Assembly (NCBI GenBank): GCA_934045075.1
Contig: OW203729.1
Coordinates: forward strand, 10,546,704 to 10,610,703
Direction of reading: 5' to 3'
Source: Yponomeuta sedellus
Taxonomy: Eukaryota; Arthropoda; Insecta; Lepidoptera; Yponomeutidae
DNA: 64,000 bases
A program made the position numbers and the translations under genes. The notes beneath the pieces were generated by a model that saw only the letters and a program-made list of their open reading frames with translations, was not told the origin of the DNA and ran no database searches. Positions within the stretch are counted from its first letter, which is position 1, and every line of letters starts with the position of its first letter. Shown piece by piece: positions 45,057 to 55,274 of this stretch.

Positions 45057-45380
45057 TCAACCCTTGTATGTCTCCACTGCTGGGGCACGACGGGTCTCTG
45101 CATCACAGGAAGGTTAGGCCATACTCCACCACGAGGGTCAAGTCCGGGTTGGTGGAGGATTGTACGACAGTGGCGGGCCTTTACTGTCAGAAGTTATCAA
45201 GGCACCCATAGGGCCTCTGACATGACTTAACGATTGTCATAACATTACAGCCGGCAACAAGGGTTAACGTGCCTTACGAAGCACGGAAGCGCTCGAAAAA
45301 ATGCCACTAGCGGTGGTCACGTGATGGTCACCCATCCTGCATCTGTTGTTGCTCAACTCAAGTGATTGGTTCCAATTAGC
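45057..45380 (-). mobile_element. 5S-rRNA-derived SINE, copy 5
   Basis: A minus-sense, near full-length copy: TCAACCCTTGTATGTCTCCA ... GCCACTAGCGGTGGTCACGT ... GTCACCCATCCTGCATCTGT ... AAGTGATTGGTTCCAAT. Confidence 0.85.
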
Positions 45381-45879
45381 GCTTGAGGCTATTTCTATAC
45401 AATGTTTGAGCCTTATGTAACTACAAAACTAAATTTATTTTTTCTTGAACAGATGAAATGTTTTCAACCTTGGTGTTCTAAAATCGCCTTTGACGTCACT
45501 TAAGTTTGCAAACAAACTCGTAAGGCTGGGTGGGGCAGGGTGTATTCTGAGCTTGTATAAAAAATGCCGCTTGCCGGTTGAGGCTATTTCTATACAAACG
45601 TGGTTAAATAAGTTCAAAAAATAAAGTTGCGTAAGTCCACAAACTACAGTTGACGATCTAATTTTTTTTAATACCGGAATTTGGTAACCCTCCGTCCAAG
45701 CCGATTGAAGTCTTGAGCGCTTTCAAGATACAGTTTTAATTAAAAAAAAAACATCTTAATGTCAACATGGTCTTCATCATCAATAAATAGTGTTCCCTAC
45801 AGCACAGGGCCAAGTTTCATTAAAGTACAATTTGTAGTTTATTATGTAGTTTATGGCAAGCAAGCTGAAGACAGGGCGT

Positions 45880-45945
45880 TATGGCGCTCATTAGGGGAGG
45901 GCTATGTCCAGCAGTAGACTAATATAGCCTGAAGAAGAAGATCAC
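45880..45945 (+). repeat. Metulj-like SINE 3' fragment
   Basis: GTTATGGCGCTCATTAGGGG, AGGGCTATGTCCAGCAGTAG, ACTAATATAGCCTGAAGAAG and a GAA tail. Confidence 0.85.
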
Positions 45946-46149
45946 AATTCGATCTACATTGCATAGCAGTCTTCCTACTTGTTAATTTGAGGGTTGATCA
46001 ACTTTGCAATGTACATCGAATAGTCATAGTGTCTACACTACACCATCATGGAGGTTCACATCGATAGGAGGTTTCATAGTACACATTGACATTCTTCTTG
46101 TCTTCCTTTCTATTGTGCGAAAATTGAGCTTTATTTCTTGCACGGCTTA

Positions 46150-46287
46150 GGGCCGATTCGACCAAACTATTTATGCTTGGTATAAGTGCTAATCTTGGAT
46201 TAAATCGAGAAATTCTCTTGTTAAATTCTAGATTTATTCCAAGATTAGCACTTATACCAAGCATAAATAGTTTGGTTGAATCGGCCC
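46150..46287. mobile_element. Tourist-like MITE, 138 bp, TTA target duplication
   Basis: Long near-perfect inverted arms of about 58 bp start GGGCCGATTCGACCAAACTA and end TAGTTTGGTTGAATCGGCCC. TTA flanks both sides (46147-46149 and 46288-46290). A 3-bp TTA duplication with GGGCC-type ends is the PIF/Harbinger (Tourist) pattern. Confidence 0.9.
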
Positions 46288-46736
46288 TTAGACCAGTAAA
46301 CAGAACACAATAAGGCATACGTCCAGTATTAAATACTTTAATACTCCTTGGTTACGTGAATAAGCCCCCTGGTGCCTACTGTCTTTATATTGCAACAAAA
46401 GAAGCGAGTACAATATTTATACTAAAGCCCATTGTGTCCGTTATAATGCTCAAGGTATTCAGCGATTAACTTGACCTTATTTTCGCATTACAATCTTGTT
46501 TTGGTAAATCCAGGATTCGGAACCTTGATTTATTATATTGTTTAGCTATCGTGGCAAACTATGGTACCTCAGCTAATAGGTCTGATGTCATCGGATTCAC
46601 ATCGAACCTTGTTTTGGGGGAAGCAAAATAACATTCACATCAAAAATACCTTGTTTTGTGCAATTTTTCATGAAAAATACTAAAAAGATATCTGACTTGA
46701 CATGCATACAATAAAGCTTTATAGAATCGCTCGTAG

Positions 46737-47092
46737 CTCCGGCTGCCTGAGTGATCTTAAGCGATCACGAAGGTTAAGCAACGTACGTAGGCCGCGTTCA
46801 GTGCAGGGATGGGTGACCGTCTATGACTAACGCTAGTGGCATTTTCCCGAGCGGTTTCGTGCTTCGCAAGGCACGTTAAGCAGTTGGTGCCAGCTGCGGT
46901 CGATAGATGGCAGTCGTTAAGCCAAGTCAGAGGCCTTAAGGGCGGCTTGAAAACTTCTAACAGTAAGACCACTAACTAGTCTTGCAAGCCTCCACCAATC
47001 TGGACGTGACCCCCGTGGTATAGATTGGCCTATACCTACCTTCCTTAGGAAAGAAACCAGTGTTCCCCGGTGGGGACGTAATGGGTTGATGA
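46737..47092 (+). mobile_element. 5S-rRNA-derived SINE, copy 6, best-preserved 5S-like head
   Basis: The head reads GAGTGATCTTAAGCGATCAC, GAAGGTTAAGCAACGTACGT, GGGATGGGTGACCGTC. GATCACnGAAGTTAAGCAACG and GGATGGGTGACCG are the box A and box C regions of animal 5S rRNA (from memory). The shared body and the 3' end GGGGACGTAATGGGTTGATG follow. Confidence 0.88.
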
Positions 47093-47440
47093 TGAAATGC
47101 TATAAAGCCAGGACGTTGTTTTGTGATACAATCAACAACCGCTCTCTCTCTGTTCACTTTTTTAGTTAAGTTCCTTATCTATTGTCTTTAGGTTAAATAG
47201 GTTTTTAAAAAAAGTTCCTTAGTAAAAAACAAGGAACAACGAGGAACCCATAAAGTTTCACCATGTTCGTCCGTATGTCTGTCCGAGGCTTAGCACAGAA
47301 ACGACAAATACCCTGCATTCCTTGTATTGAAAGGAAAGTACTGTGGAGGCCTATACTATAAGCCTACTAGCAGAGTGTGGTTGATAGTAAAACGCTAGAT
47401 ATATTTTCTGCAAGTGTCACACATCACAACAAACAGTGGT

Positions 47441-47642
47441 ACTGTTAGCTTTTAGAATATACCTCGGGTTCTAGAGTATTCGCCGAAAGCACACGCGTGT
47501 AATACTACTTCCTGATCTGTATAAAACTTTTCTTCAATATTTTGATAAGTTATGTGTCATAATAGTTCCGATATTTCTATTACACGAATATATCCGATTC
47601 TATCCGATAGTAGCCGAGGTACATTCTAAAAGCTAACAGACT
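47441..47642. mobile_element. MITE 'AGTCTGTTAGCTTTTAGAAT', copy 2, uninterrupted
   Basis: ACTGTTAGCTTTTAGAATAT..ACCTCGG at the left and CCGAGGTACATTCTAAAAGC..TAACAGACT at the right. The interior (TCTGTATAAAACTTTTCTTC ... ATATATCCGATTCTATCCGA) matches copy 1. Confidence 0.9.
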
Positions 47643-48143
47643 GTAACCTAGCGATATTCAAATCGGTGTCAGTCATGTATTGGATTATAACAGGCCATAC
47701 ATGTGCATATATGACTTCCAATACATAATACATCACGTGACATAACTAAACCGATAATTAAAATTAATTACGCCTACACAGTGGTATCGTTAGATTGGTC
47801 GTTTAAAAATATTGTGATTTAGAAATCCGTTTGCCCATGAATCCGTGTTTTCAGAAAGTAAATGCAAGTGTACTATAAAAAACAACCAAAACGATTCAAA
47901 ATTTGCCTTTAAAATTTTAAAACTTACCTCGGATTCTCCAGGTTAGCAAAATGACACCCTAACTTGGCGACTATGGGAGCTGTGCGTCTACCCTTTTAAA
48001 CAAAAATTATTTTCCAAATCGGTTCACGCGTGTTCGAGTACTTGGGGAACATACTGAGAAACCTCCTCCTTTTTTAGTCGGTTAAAAAGTGTACATGTGA
48101 AATAAATATGAAGGTTACTTTTAATATCGAACTTGTTACTCAC

Positions 48144-48262
48144 CTAACTTGTTCGTGCTTCTGTATATAGATCTTATGGAACTGGCCCTCCACCGGCGAG
48201 ATGATGTCGTTCTTCATCTCCATGGCAACGTGCTGCGGAAGCACCGACAGCAGTAGCCGCTC
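48144..48262 (-). CDS. rut: Adenylate cyclase rutabaga-like, internal exon B (entry to C1a)
   Basis: An exon of 119 nt follows the acceptor GTGGCAG and ends ...GTT AG before a GTGAGT donor, so it starts in phase 0 and ends in phase 2. It encodes [20 protein letters not shown] followed by [19 protein letters not shown], then two bases of a Ser codon completed by exon C (AG|T). '[12 protein letters not shown]' and '[10 protein letters not shown]' are hallmarks of the segment just before the catalytic core of class III adenylate cyclases; the full string is, from memory, nearly identical to Drosophila rutabaga. The exon is separated from exon A by a 2.2-kb intron and from exon C by 23.1 kb. The high GC content of its wobble positions stands out from the AT-rich surroundings, as expected for a constrained exon. 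Confidence 0.95.
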
Positions 48263-49994
48263 CTGCCACGCACACACCAAGTCATCGTCATTATCAATCA
48301 TCAATGCCTATAAACAGTACCGTGACTGTCTATGCAATCAATCAATCATTCCAACAAATCATTGTACCAAGTACATGATATATTCGCTCATGTATTTTTG
48401 TAAGCAGCCTATACATATATAAAGATTATGATGATACATTTAAGGCATTTTATTGTATACGGGCATTGTATACGCGTCTCTAATAAAATCCCTGTAGATA
48501 TATTAAGCTTGCGTGAAACGCGGTTCAAAAAATGTATTAAGTACACTTTGTGCCAAAATGTCTACTATACTATAACATAAAGGATTATTTAGATGACAAT
48601 TATGTCTGGAATTAAAGCCAGTACTATGCATGAGTTCTATGTTTTATAATAATTATGTAAACTCTGTTAATTAAGGACTTTGAAAAGACTAAGTTTGGAG
48701 TTTTTTTGTTTACATTTTCTCCAAAATGATCTACATTTTGAAATGGACACCAAGTTTGAATTGTAACGTTCATTAAGCCGCAATCTGCCGCAGTTTCATT
48801 TCATATGTCCCACTAAAGGCCATAGGGCTTCTCTAGAGTAAAAGAGATATATAAAAAATGAGAATGCAGCTAAGGTGTACCTCAAATACTCGGGATTCCC
48901 CACGATCTTATACTTCACAATTAGCGAGTGGTTGCAAAACAATTCACATGATATTCTCTACCAACGAAATACGTTCGGTCATATATACGAGTATATCTAC
49001 GGAAAGACACAAATCAATTATTCCGGGACTGAATTTTGATGAAACATTTCAATTCGAGCTATTCGCGTTCGGTCAGGCCACAAACATATTATTAATCATG
49101 TAGAATTAAAAGTTACGTTTGTCGCGTTCCAAAAATGCCTTGCGAGGTCGCAGCAGCGAGGTTGTTATCTCCCACAAACCTATGTGAAAAATGACACGGA
49201 GTATGTAAGAGGATATCGCAAATTGTCACCTCTTATTTTATTGAGTTGTAATTGTCCAATTAATGGTCGAAACCGGTCCATTAAAAAGCAATTCACATAC
49301 AGCCTACATAGTATAATAACTAAATAACTATTTAATTATCTGGTCAAGAACATACGGCACGACTCAGCGAAAAAAAACATTATACGCTTTTTGAGGTCAG
49401 GACAATATACACTTAATGATACTCATACTTATTGGCAAATCGTCGTATCGTTTCAAAAAAACCCTGCACCGATGAAATCAACGCGAAGGACTTTCATTAT
49501 GCCCAAATGAAGCGACAAAGGAGAACCGTGACACTAATTTAATTTCACTCACTCCTTTTATTTTACGGAAAATATAAGTATCGCAATTACTGCAAATCAT
49601 TCCACTTGACAATTCTTGCATAAATAGAATAAACTTCGTAAAGAAAGACCATTGACTTTCTTAATAAGTAATTAATTTAATTGAACACCAAAATATCTCT
49701 GTTATTGTAAACAAAGTTTAGTTTTATCAAATACTACTTTTATAAATATTTCACTTCACTTGTGACTGAGGGCCGACCACCTACCCTTACTACATAATTG
49801 ACTGTAACTACTCCCCACTACACCCGTGACCACGGTGGGAATTAGAGTAATAGACCTAATCGCCATTAGACCCCTTTAATATAAGAGCTAATTTCACAAT
49901 AAAATATGCGCAAAAAATACCACAAACGCAGTATAATAATTTTTCATGACCATGAGTTAGGAATTATGAGTTGTGAAGTTATAACAATACCCCT

Positions 49995-50160
49995 CGTTAA
50001 TCGCGAAGGAAAACATCGTGAGGAAACCCGTTCGAAAGGTGTTCAAATACCTCAGCGCTTGAAATTGGCAATCCGCTGTGGGCACGTGCGGTAATTAAGC
50101 CCATACTCTCTTCTTGAGAGATAGCCTGTTCCCTGCAGTGGGACATTTATAGGCACATAA
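49995..50160 (+). repeat. SINE fragment, 'GCGCTTGAAATTGnCAATCCG' family
   Basis: GAAGGAAAACATCGTGAGGA, CTCAGCGCTTGAAATTGGCA, GCGGTAATTAAGCCCATACT, CCCTGCAGTGGGACATTTAT. Compare 4100-4240 and the scrap at about 13680. Confidence 0.75.
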
Positions 50161-50199
50161 AAAAATGAGATATGATATATATATTTTAATCATAACGAA

Positions 50200-50375
50200 C
50201 TAGCTGCTTCCCACGACTTCGCGAAGTAATTTTTATTTTTTATTTTTACGGGATAAAAAGTAGCTATTTCAGACTATAATCTATCTCTTTGACGAATTTC
50301 ATCTCAATCGTTCAGCTGTTCTGGCGTGATTGAGTAACAAACATACAAACTTTCACGTTTATAATATTAGTAGGA
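50200..50375 (-). mobile_element. Short non-autonomous Helitron, 176 bp
   Basis: In minus sense it begins TCCTACTAATATTATAAACG and ends GGAAGCAGCTAG, followed by T, and it is inserted between A and T, as Helitrons are. It contains the familiar lepidopteran string with CCAGAACAGCTGAACGATTG and TTTTATCCCGTAAAAATAAA. It carries no Rep/helicase coding sequence. Confidence 0.85.
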
Positions 50376-50392
50376 TGAATACAGTGTACTGC

Positions 50393-50446
50393 GATGCAGG
50401 AAGAGACCCGTGCCCCAGCAGCGGGGACATACAAGGGTTGATATCG
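50393..50446 (+). repeat. 5S-rRNA-derived SINE, 3' fragment
   Basis: GCGATGCAGGAAGAGACCCG, TGCCCCAGCAGCGGGGACAT, ACAAGGGTTGATATCG. It lies about 50 bp from the donor of rut exon A. Confidence 0.9.
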
Positions 50447-50502
50447 AAAGGTGTAACAAAATTAGCAATGGTGATAATGATGTAGACCCCTTAGACACTC
50501 AC

Positions 50503-50652
50503 CAGTTTCTCATTCTCATCCTCCATATCGAGCCGGGCTGCGATGCAGTTCCTGGTATCAAGGAAGGCTCGGCGCTGCGCTGTCTCCATCAAGGAGTGCA
50601 TCAGCGCACCCACTACGTTCACGCACACGAACACTACCACGTTCCCCACCAT
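50503..50652 (-). CDS. rut: Adenylate cyclase rutabaga-like, internal exon A (end of first membrane cassette and signalling helix)
   Basis: This internal exon of 50 codons, phase 0 at both ends, begins after a pyrimidine-containing tract ending ATCATCAG and ends at CTG before a GTGAGT donor. Residues 2-18 (VGNVVVFVCVNVVGALM) are hydrophobic and fit the last helix of the first six-helix membrane cassette. Residues about 24-50 (TAQRRAFLDTRNCIAARLDM then EDENEKL) match, from memory, the cytoplasmic helix that links membrane and catalytic parts in insect type-1 cyclases. The family makes cAMP from ATP at the plasma membrane; in Drosophila rutabaga is activated by Ca2+/calmodulin and Gs and is needed in associative learning. 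Earlier exons, with the start codon and the first five helices, are not in the window. The exon joins exon B in frame (ENEKL|ERLLL). The assignment to rutabaga rather than another cyclase rests mainly on exons B-D. Confidence 0.93.
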
Positions 50653-50794
50653 CTGATGATAATAATGGGAAACATTAACTTTTTATTTTATTTATTGAAA
50701 GACTGCAAACAATAATGTACAATATAATTTCGGTCAGAAAATTCTTACGTGCATATGTATGTAATTGTACAACCATTTTCTGTAGATTTATACA

Positions 50795-51120
50795 AAGACA
50801 ATAACATGCTCCGGATCAGCTGGACCGAAAAAGTCACCAACGTTGAGGTCCTTAGACGGATGGACACGAAGGTGGATCTTGTCCGCACCATCAAGCAGCG
50901 GAAAGTAGATTACTTAGGCCATGTGCTGCGATGCAGTAAATACCAATTACTGCAGACTATTTTGATGGACAAGGTGGAAGGAAAGAGAAGGCCGGGCAGG
51001 AGAAGGATGTCATGGTTGTGCAACATCAAGGAGTGGACCGGTGTTAAAACCGCGGAGGAGCTGTTCAGAATTGCACTGAACAGAGATCGCTGTAAAGAGC
51101 TGACTGCCAACCTCCAGTAA
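50795..51120 (+). pseudogene. Non-LTR retrotransposon reverse-transcriptase C-terminus
   Basis: The open frame contains MLRISWTEKVTNVEVLRRMD, LGHVLRCSKYQLLQTILMDK, GKRRPGRRRMSWLCNIKEWT, GVKTAEELFRIALNRDRCK. This 'ISWTdkVtNeEVLrRm ... YLGHVlR ... EGKRgpGRrr.SWL.NiRqWtG' string is the C-terminal tail of RTE/Craig-type insect LINE proteins. It ends TNLQ-like at TAA (51118-51120). The polymerase and endonuclease domains are absent, so it is a 5'-truncated copy. Confidence 0.9.
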
Positions 51121-53613
51121 TGGAGAGGCACTTTAAGAAGAAGAATAACATGAAAATAAAAATTACTATCTTATTCTGCTAACACAAATCAAGGATGAGA
51201 TTAGTGGAGTACATCCAACAGCGCATCAACCCCTACACATGTGCAGTCTGTTTTGTTATGTTACCAGTCACTTTGCAGCAGAAATGAAGGGTCGATGAAC
51301 TGTCTATGCACTTTTTCAATAGCTACCAATTAACGATAACATTTTGGGCCAACTTCCAAATTAATCTTAGAAAAATCACCACCAAAGTGACATTCAAGGT
51401 GTAAATGGTCTATGTATCCCGTTGCAGGTACAAGAATTTCGCATGTTTGAAGGCATCACCCGGCAAGATAGAGGGAAAGGACAATGTATGGATTGAAAAT
51501 TAAATGCACGCTTTCGATACGAAAATGTATTGATGGGTTACATTACTTTCTCGAGATATATTCAGGCGATTATTATCTATATGGTCACAAGTGCAGAAGA
51601 ACCGATAAGCCCTAGGGAAAACCAAACTGGCAGGCGCAGTGCAGGATACGCGGCAGATCACTTGATTAGCGATCTGGAGCAGATTAAAGCGATCTGCAGA
51701 TGAGATCTCATGTTCAATATGGTTAATCAATAGGAGATTAATCCAATAAAGTACCGACCTGTAAACGTTGCAGTCTCTTTCGAACAGATCGTCTGTATAG
51801 CTACGTTTTGTAAACCACTGGAGAGTTACTAACACGATTAGCTAGAATACTCGTACCTAGATTACCTAGCGACGAAGGACGCAATAAACTTGTTTAATAA
51901 TCCCTAAATTACAACTCCTATACAGATTAGTGGCCGCAAATCGAGTTGCCACGTCCACAGCTGCGCTGATGAGGGCGGGAACTCAAACTGGCTGTCCCAA
52001 ATGAAACCCCAAATGAACTGTCCAAGAGTTCCAAACGGAAATTCAATTACACACACACTGTGAAAACACTCAACCTTTTGAGTTTCAGCGCGGGGCTACG
52101 AAATGATAAGGCTGACGTGCGGCTTAGGAAGTATTTTACGAGTGGCGTTTCCACTAAAAGCTTTCAACGTCCGCGAGAGCTTTCGTGGCCCACCACCTCT
52201 CAAGAAGAGAGGGTGTCGTCGAGGGCTGGCTCACGTGGTTACTTGAAAAGAGAACATAAACACAGCATAAATCACCGCTCACATTCCTTTAATTACGCGC
52301 GGCATTTTAATGGCCAGCGATACCATTAAAGGGCTTGTATGTTTGCCTGCACTGTCGGATAATAAACTGGTAAGGCGAGGCGGCAGAGAAACGAAACGAG
52401 TAATTTCGGTCAGCTTCCCATCAACGTGGCTGCAGCTGGTTATGTAAATGGGGCTGGTGTGCCGCCCCCAGGCCGCCCCCGTTACCGGCCATTATCACAC
52501 AAACACGTGACACTGAATGCGCTAAGCCTATGCAACTTTCACACATTTAAATACAACAGTTTTTGGAGTTTGGCGGCAGTCTGCCTTGATGAGTCGATAA
52601 CATTAACCTTCTCAGTCTTGTCCTTGAAAATTACAATGGTTTTCAAGAGAAGGAGGAGGTGGTTACGAAGGGGCCAGGAGTACAATGGACGACATTGGCA
52701 GAAGACCGGCGGGGTTCGTGTGACGGTAAATATGCCAGTGCCCGACACTGGGTGTCTTTTATGAGCGGTTAGTTATTTCAAAGAAAATTCTTTGGAATTG
52801 GCACAAAATAGTAAATTCCTAAGTAGCTTTTCTAAGAACTTTATTTCGTGCAATACAGGATACCAACTTCCAACAAGCCGCACATTGGAGCGAAAGGTGT
52901 CATCATGACATAGGCCCAATATTATTTAGAACTTATGATTTTTTATGAATTAGGTATATATATCCTAAGAATATTATAATCATTAGCTAGTTTCTGCCTA
53001 GAGTAAATTCATCATCATTGCTGAATTTATAATTTCACCAAGTTAGTATCATCTCGTCTAAGTCTGTTTTGAGAAACCTGAAGAAACCAAATTATATTTA
53101 GTGGAATTCTCCATTCAAAAAGCGGCGATGTCAGTTTCAATTTATTCTCTGTTCGATGTAAGATGCATGAAGAGTTCAATTTTAATACAAAATAGAAAAG
53201 GAATATAAATTCACTCGTGAATAACATCAGTAGTCATATTGAATACGAGTCTAGTTTTTACAATTCCAAAGAGGCGCAGGCAGCGAGCATCAATAAAGAA
53301 CAAGAATGAATAAGTAGTATTCTATCCATACACTGCGAAAATTATTACGCTCGTTCCCAAGGAAAACTCATAAAAATTCACAACGAAAAGCTTTCAGAAT
53401 TTACATTGGAAAGGGAACTCGGGTGGATGTCAGAACAGCCTAATATAGCTTTTCGCAGGCATTGAATTTTCAGGCATTTCATCTGCAATGTTATCTTTTT
53501 CTTTCCAATAGAACCCACAATGTTTTGGCGGAATTCAGCAAAGTAATTTTCACATTTTAACACCGCAGTACTTAGTTTCTTTAAAAAAATTGGCTTCTTT
53601 CTTGTAATCATAT

Positions 53614-54020
53614 TTTAACCACCGATTTCTGAATTCAGAATTTTACTAAGTTTACTTAATTCGGCGTTTACTTAACGTCTGTTTCTCGGACACTAAGGGC
53701 CGGTTTCCGAATTGATAATTTCACTAAGTAAATACTTAAGTAACGTTCTGTCACGCTCTTGGCTGAGAAATTCGAAGAGACAGCATTACAGTTAACTATT
53801 TAGGTACTTAGCGAAATTCTCAATTCAGAAACTGTTTCTAACATTCATTTAATTAACGTTACATTGTTTTTGTATAGACTTCGGCCAACTGACAGCTATT
53901 AACAGATTGTTAGTGAGCGAGAAACAAGAGGTTCGACTCCTAAAACACAATGTGACAGTACTGCAATAGTGCCTAACTTGAGCGTTTACTTAGGGAATCA
54001 ATTTAGAAACTGGCGGTAAA
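53614..54020. mobile_element. Inverted-repeat element with a second one nested inside
   Basis: The outer ends TTAACCACCGATTTCTGAAT and CAATTTAGAAACTGGCGGTAA are imperfect inverses. The inner element (53697-53838) has its own ends. Confidence 0.65.
53697..53838. mobile_element. Tourist-like MITE nested in a related element, TAA duplication
   Basis: The ends GGGCCGGTTTCCGAATTGAT and CTCAATTCAGAAACTGTTTC are imperfect inverses, extended by AATTTCACTAAGTA / TACTTAGCGAAATT. TAA flanks both sides (53694-53696 and 53839-53841). The outer element has similar ends, so the two are members of related families. Confidence 0.7.
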
Positions 54021-54998
54021 TCTTCCCTTTGTTAAATTACCAACCACGACCTTTCCAGGGCGTAAAATTACCAGCGCACGTAGCGCTGCACGATGAATAA
54101 ATTTCACGCGTATTGTCGTGTTACGAACAATGTGTGTGATTGATTATATTAAAACTAGGTGAGTCGGAACTTCTGAAGGCTCCGATTTGTTCTTTCGCAG
54201 AGTTTGAGCAGAATGTCTTATTCCCATTTCTGTAGTCTATTTGTGCACATAAAGTATAGACCCGTTTATATGGCTTCTCCTACTCTCCTAAGGTTTTCTG
54301 GAAGAAATTTCTTACAGAGTTAAGCTCACCTTGTACATATTATTTAAACGGACGGGCGGACAATAAAGTCATCCTACAATAGTTTCATTTTTCCATGTGA
54401 AGTTCCATGTAACATATGAAATGAAAATCTGAGCCAAATCATGGTAAGTTTTATTCAATTCTGTTTAAGAAATAGAGTGAGACAAAATAACTGCCAGAGA
54501 CAAAATTTACAGATATATTATATTATGTAGATATAGATTAAATAACTTAAATATTATCACTTATCCAAAACTGGTAGTGAAAGATATTTTGCGACTAGAA
54601 CATTTTTACGAAAACTACATTTGGAATATAATGATGACACACTAAATATTAAAATTAAATTCATACTCAACAAACTTCATCAAACACAAAAAAGGGGAAA
54701 AATAATACAAAAGACGAACTAAAGAAAACGACACAAAGAAAACATGGCACTAAGAAAATAAGCCGCCCCTGGACACATCAAACCTTTGTGCCATGTTTGC
54801 AACTTGACAGCTGACATCGCGAGATATTTAAAAGAAAGAAAATAATAGTACCTATGTATTGTTCTGTAATTTAAAGAATACTGTTAAGATTGAACTTCTG
54901 CGAAGGACATACGGCGCCAAAATCTCTCATACGGCCAGTAGACTGTGGCTGAGAACCTATGTACTTAAAACACTACTTTAGAGTTCTGTCTGATAGAA

Positions 54999-55274
54999 CT
55001 CACATGGGGGGCGCTGGAACGCGCGACGGTTGATCACTCTTTGGGTTCTATCGGACAGAGAGCGGTCAGGCGTTCAAAAGGTCAGTTTTCTTTTCTCTGT
55101 GTTGTATTATGTTACATAGATATACTCACACAGGAGGCGCTGGAACGCAGAACGTTTGAACGCCTGATAGCTGTTTGAGTTCTATCAGACAGAGAGTGGT
55201 CAGGAGTTCAAGCGTTTAAAAGGTCAGTTTTGTTTTCTGTGTTGTGTAATGTTACATAGGTATAACTCACACAG
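54999..55274 (+). repeat. Minisatellite of 125-141-bp units (left part)
   Basis: Units start at ACTCACATGGGGGGCGCTGG (54999), ACTCACACAGGAGGCGCTGG (55124) and ACTCACACAG (55265). Each has GTTCTATCnGACAGAGAG, then AAAAGGTCAGTTTT and TGTTACATAG. The third unit is cut by the transposon at 55275 and resumes at 57419. Confidence 0.9.

Larger units (their letters stand above)
25034..48143 (-). other. rut intron between exons B and C (23,110 bp)
   Basis: A phase-2 intron bounded by GTGAGT at 48138-48143 and CTACAG at 25034-25039. It carries most of the repeats of the window, listed separately. Stretches with nothing recognisable: 25760-27870, 30800-32190, 34260-36200, 41560-44060 (apart from one hairpin) and 45950-46140. 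About 35030-35240 is unique and GC-richer than its surroundings. Confidence 0.9.
48263..50502 (-). other. rut intron between exons A and B (2240 bp)
   Basis: A phase-0 intron bounded by GTGAGT at 50497-50502 and CAG at 48263-48265. From 48430 to 49980 no element is recognised. The part nearest exon A holds three short repeats in a row: a SINE fragment (about 49995-50160), a Helitron (50200-50375) and the 3' end of a 5S-derived SINE (50393-50446). Confidence 0.9.

Noticed and set aside
52060..52764. Open frames of 89 and 112 codons near 52060-52764
   Set aside because: No recognisable domains; composition is compatible with GC-richer noncoding sequence.
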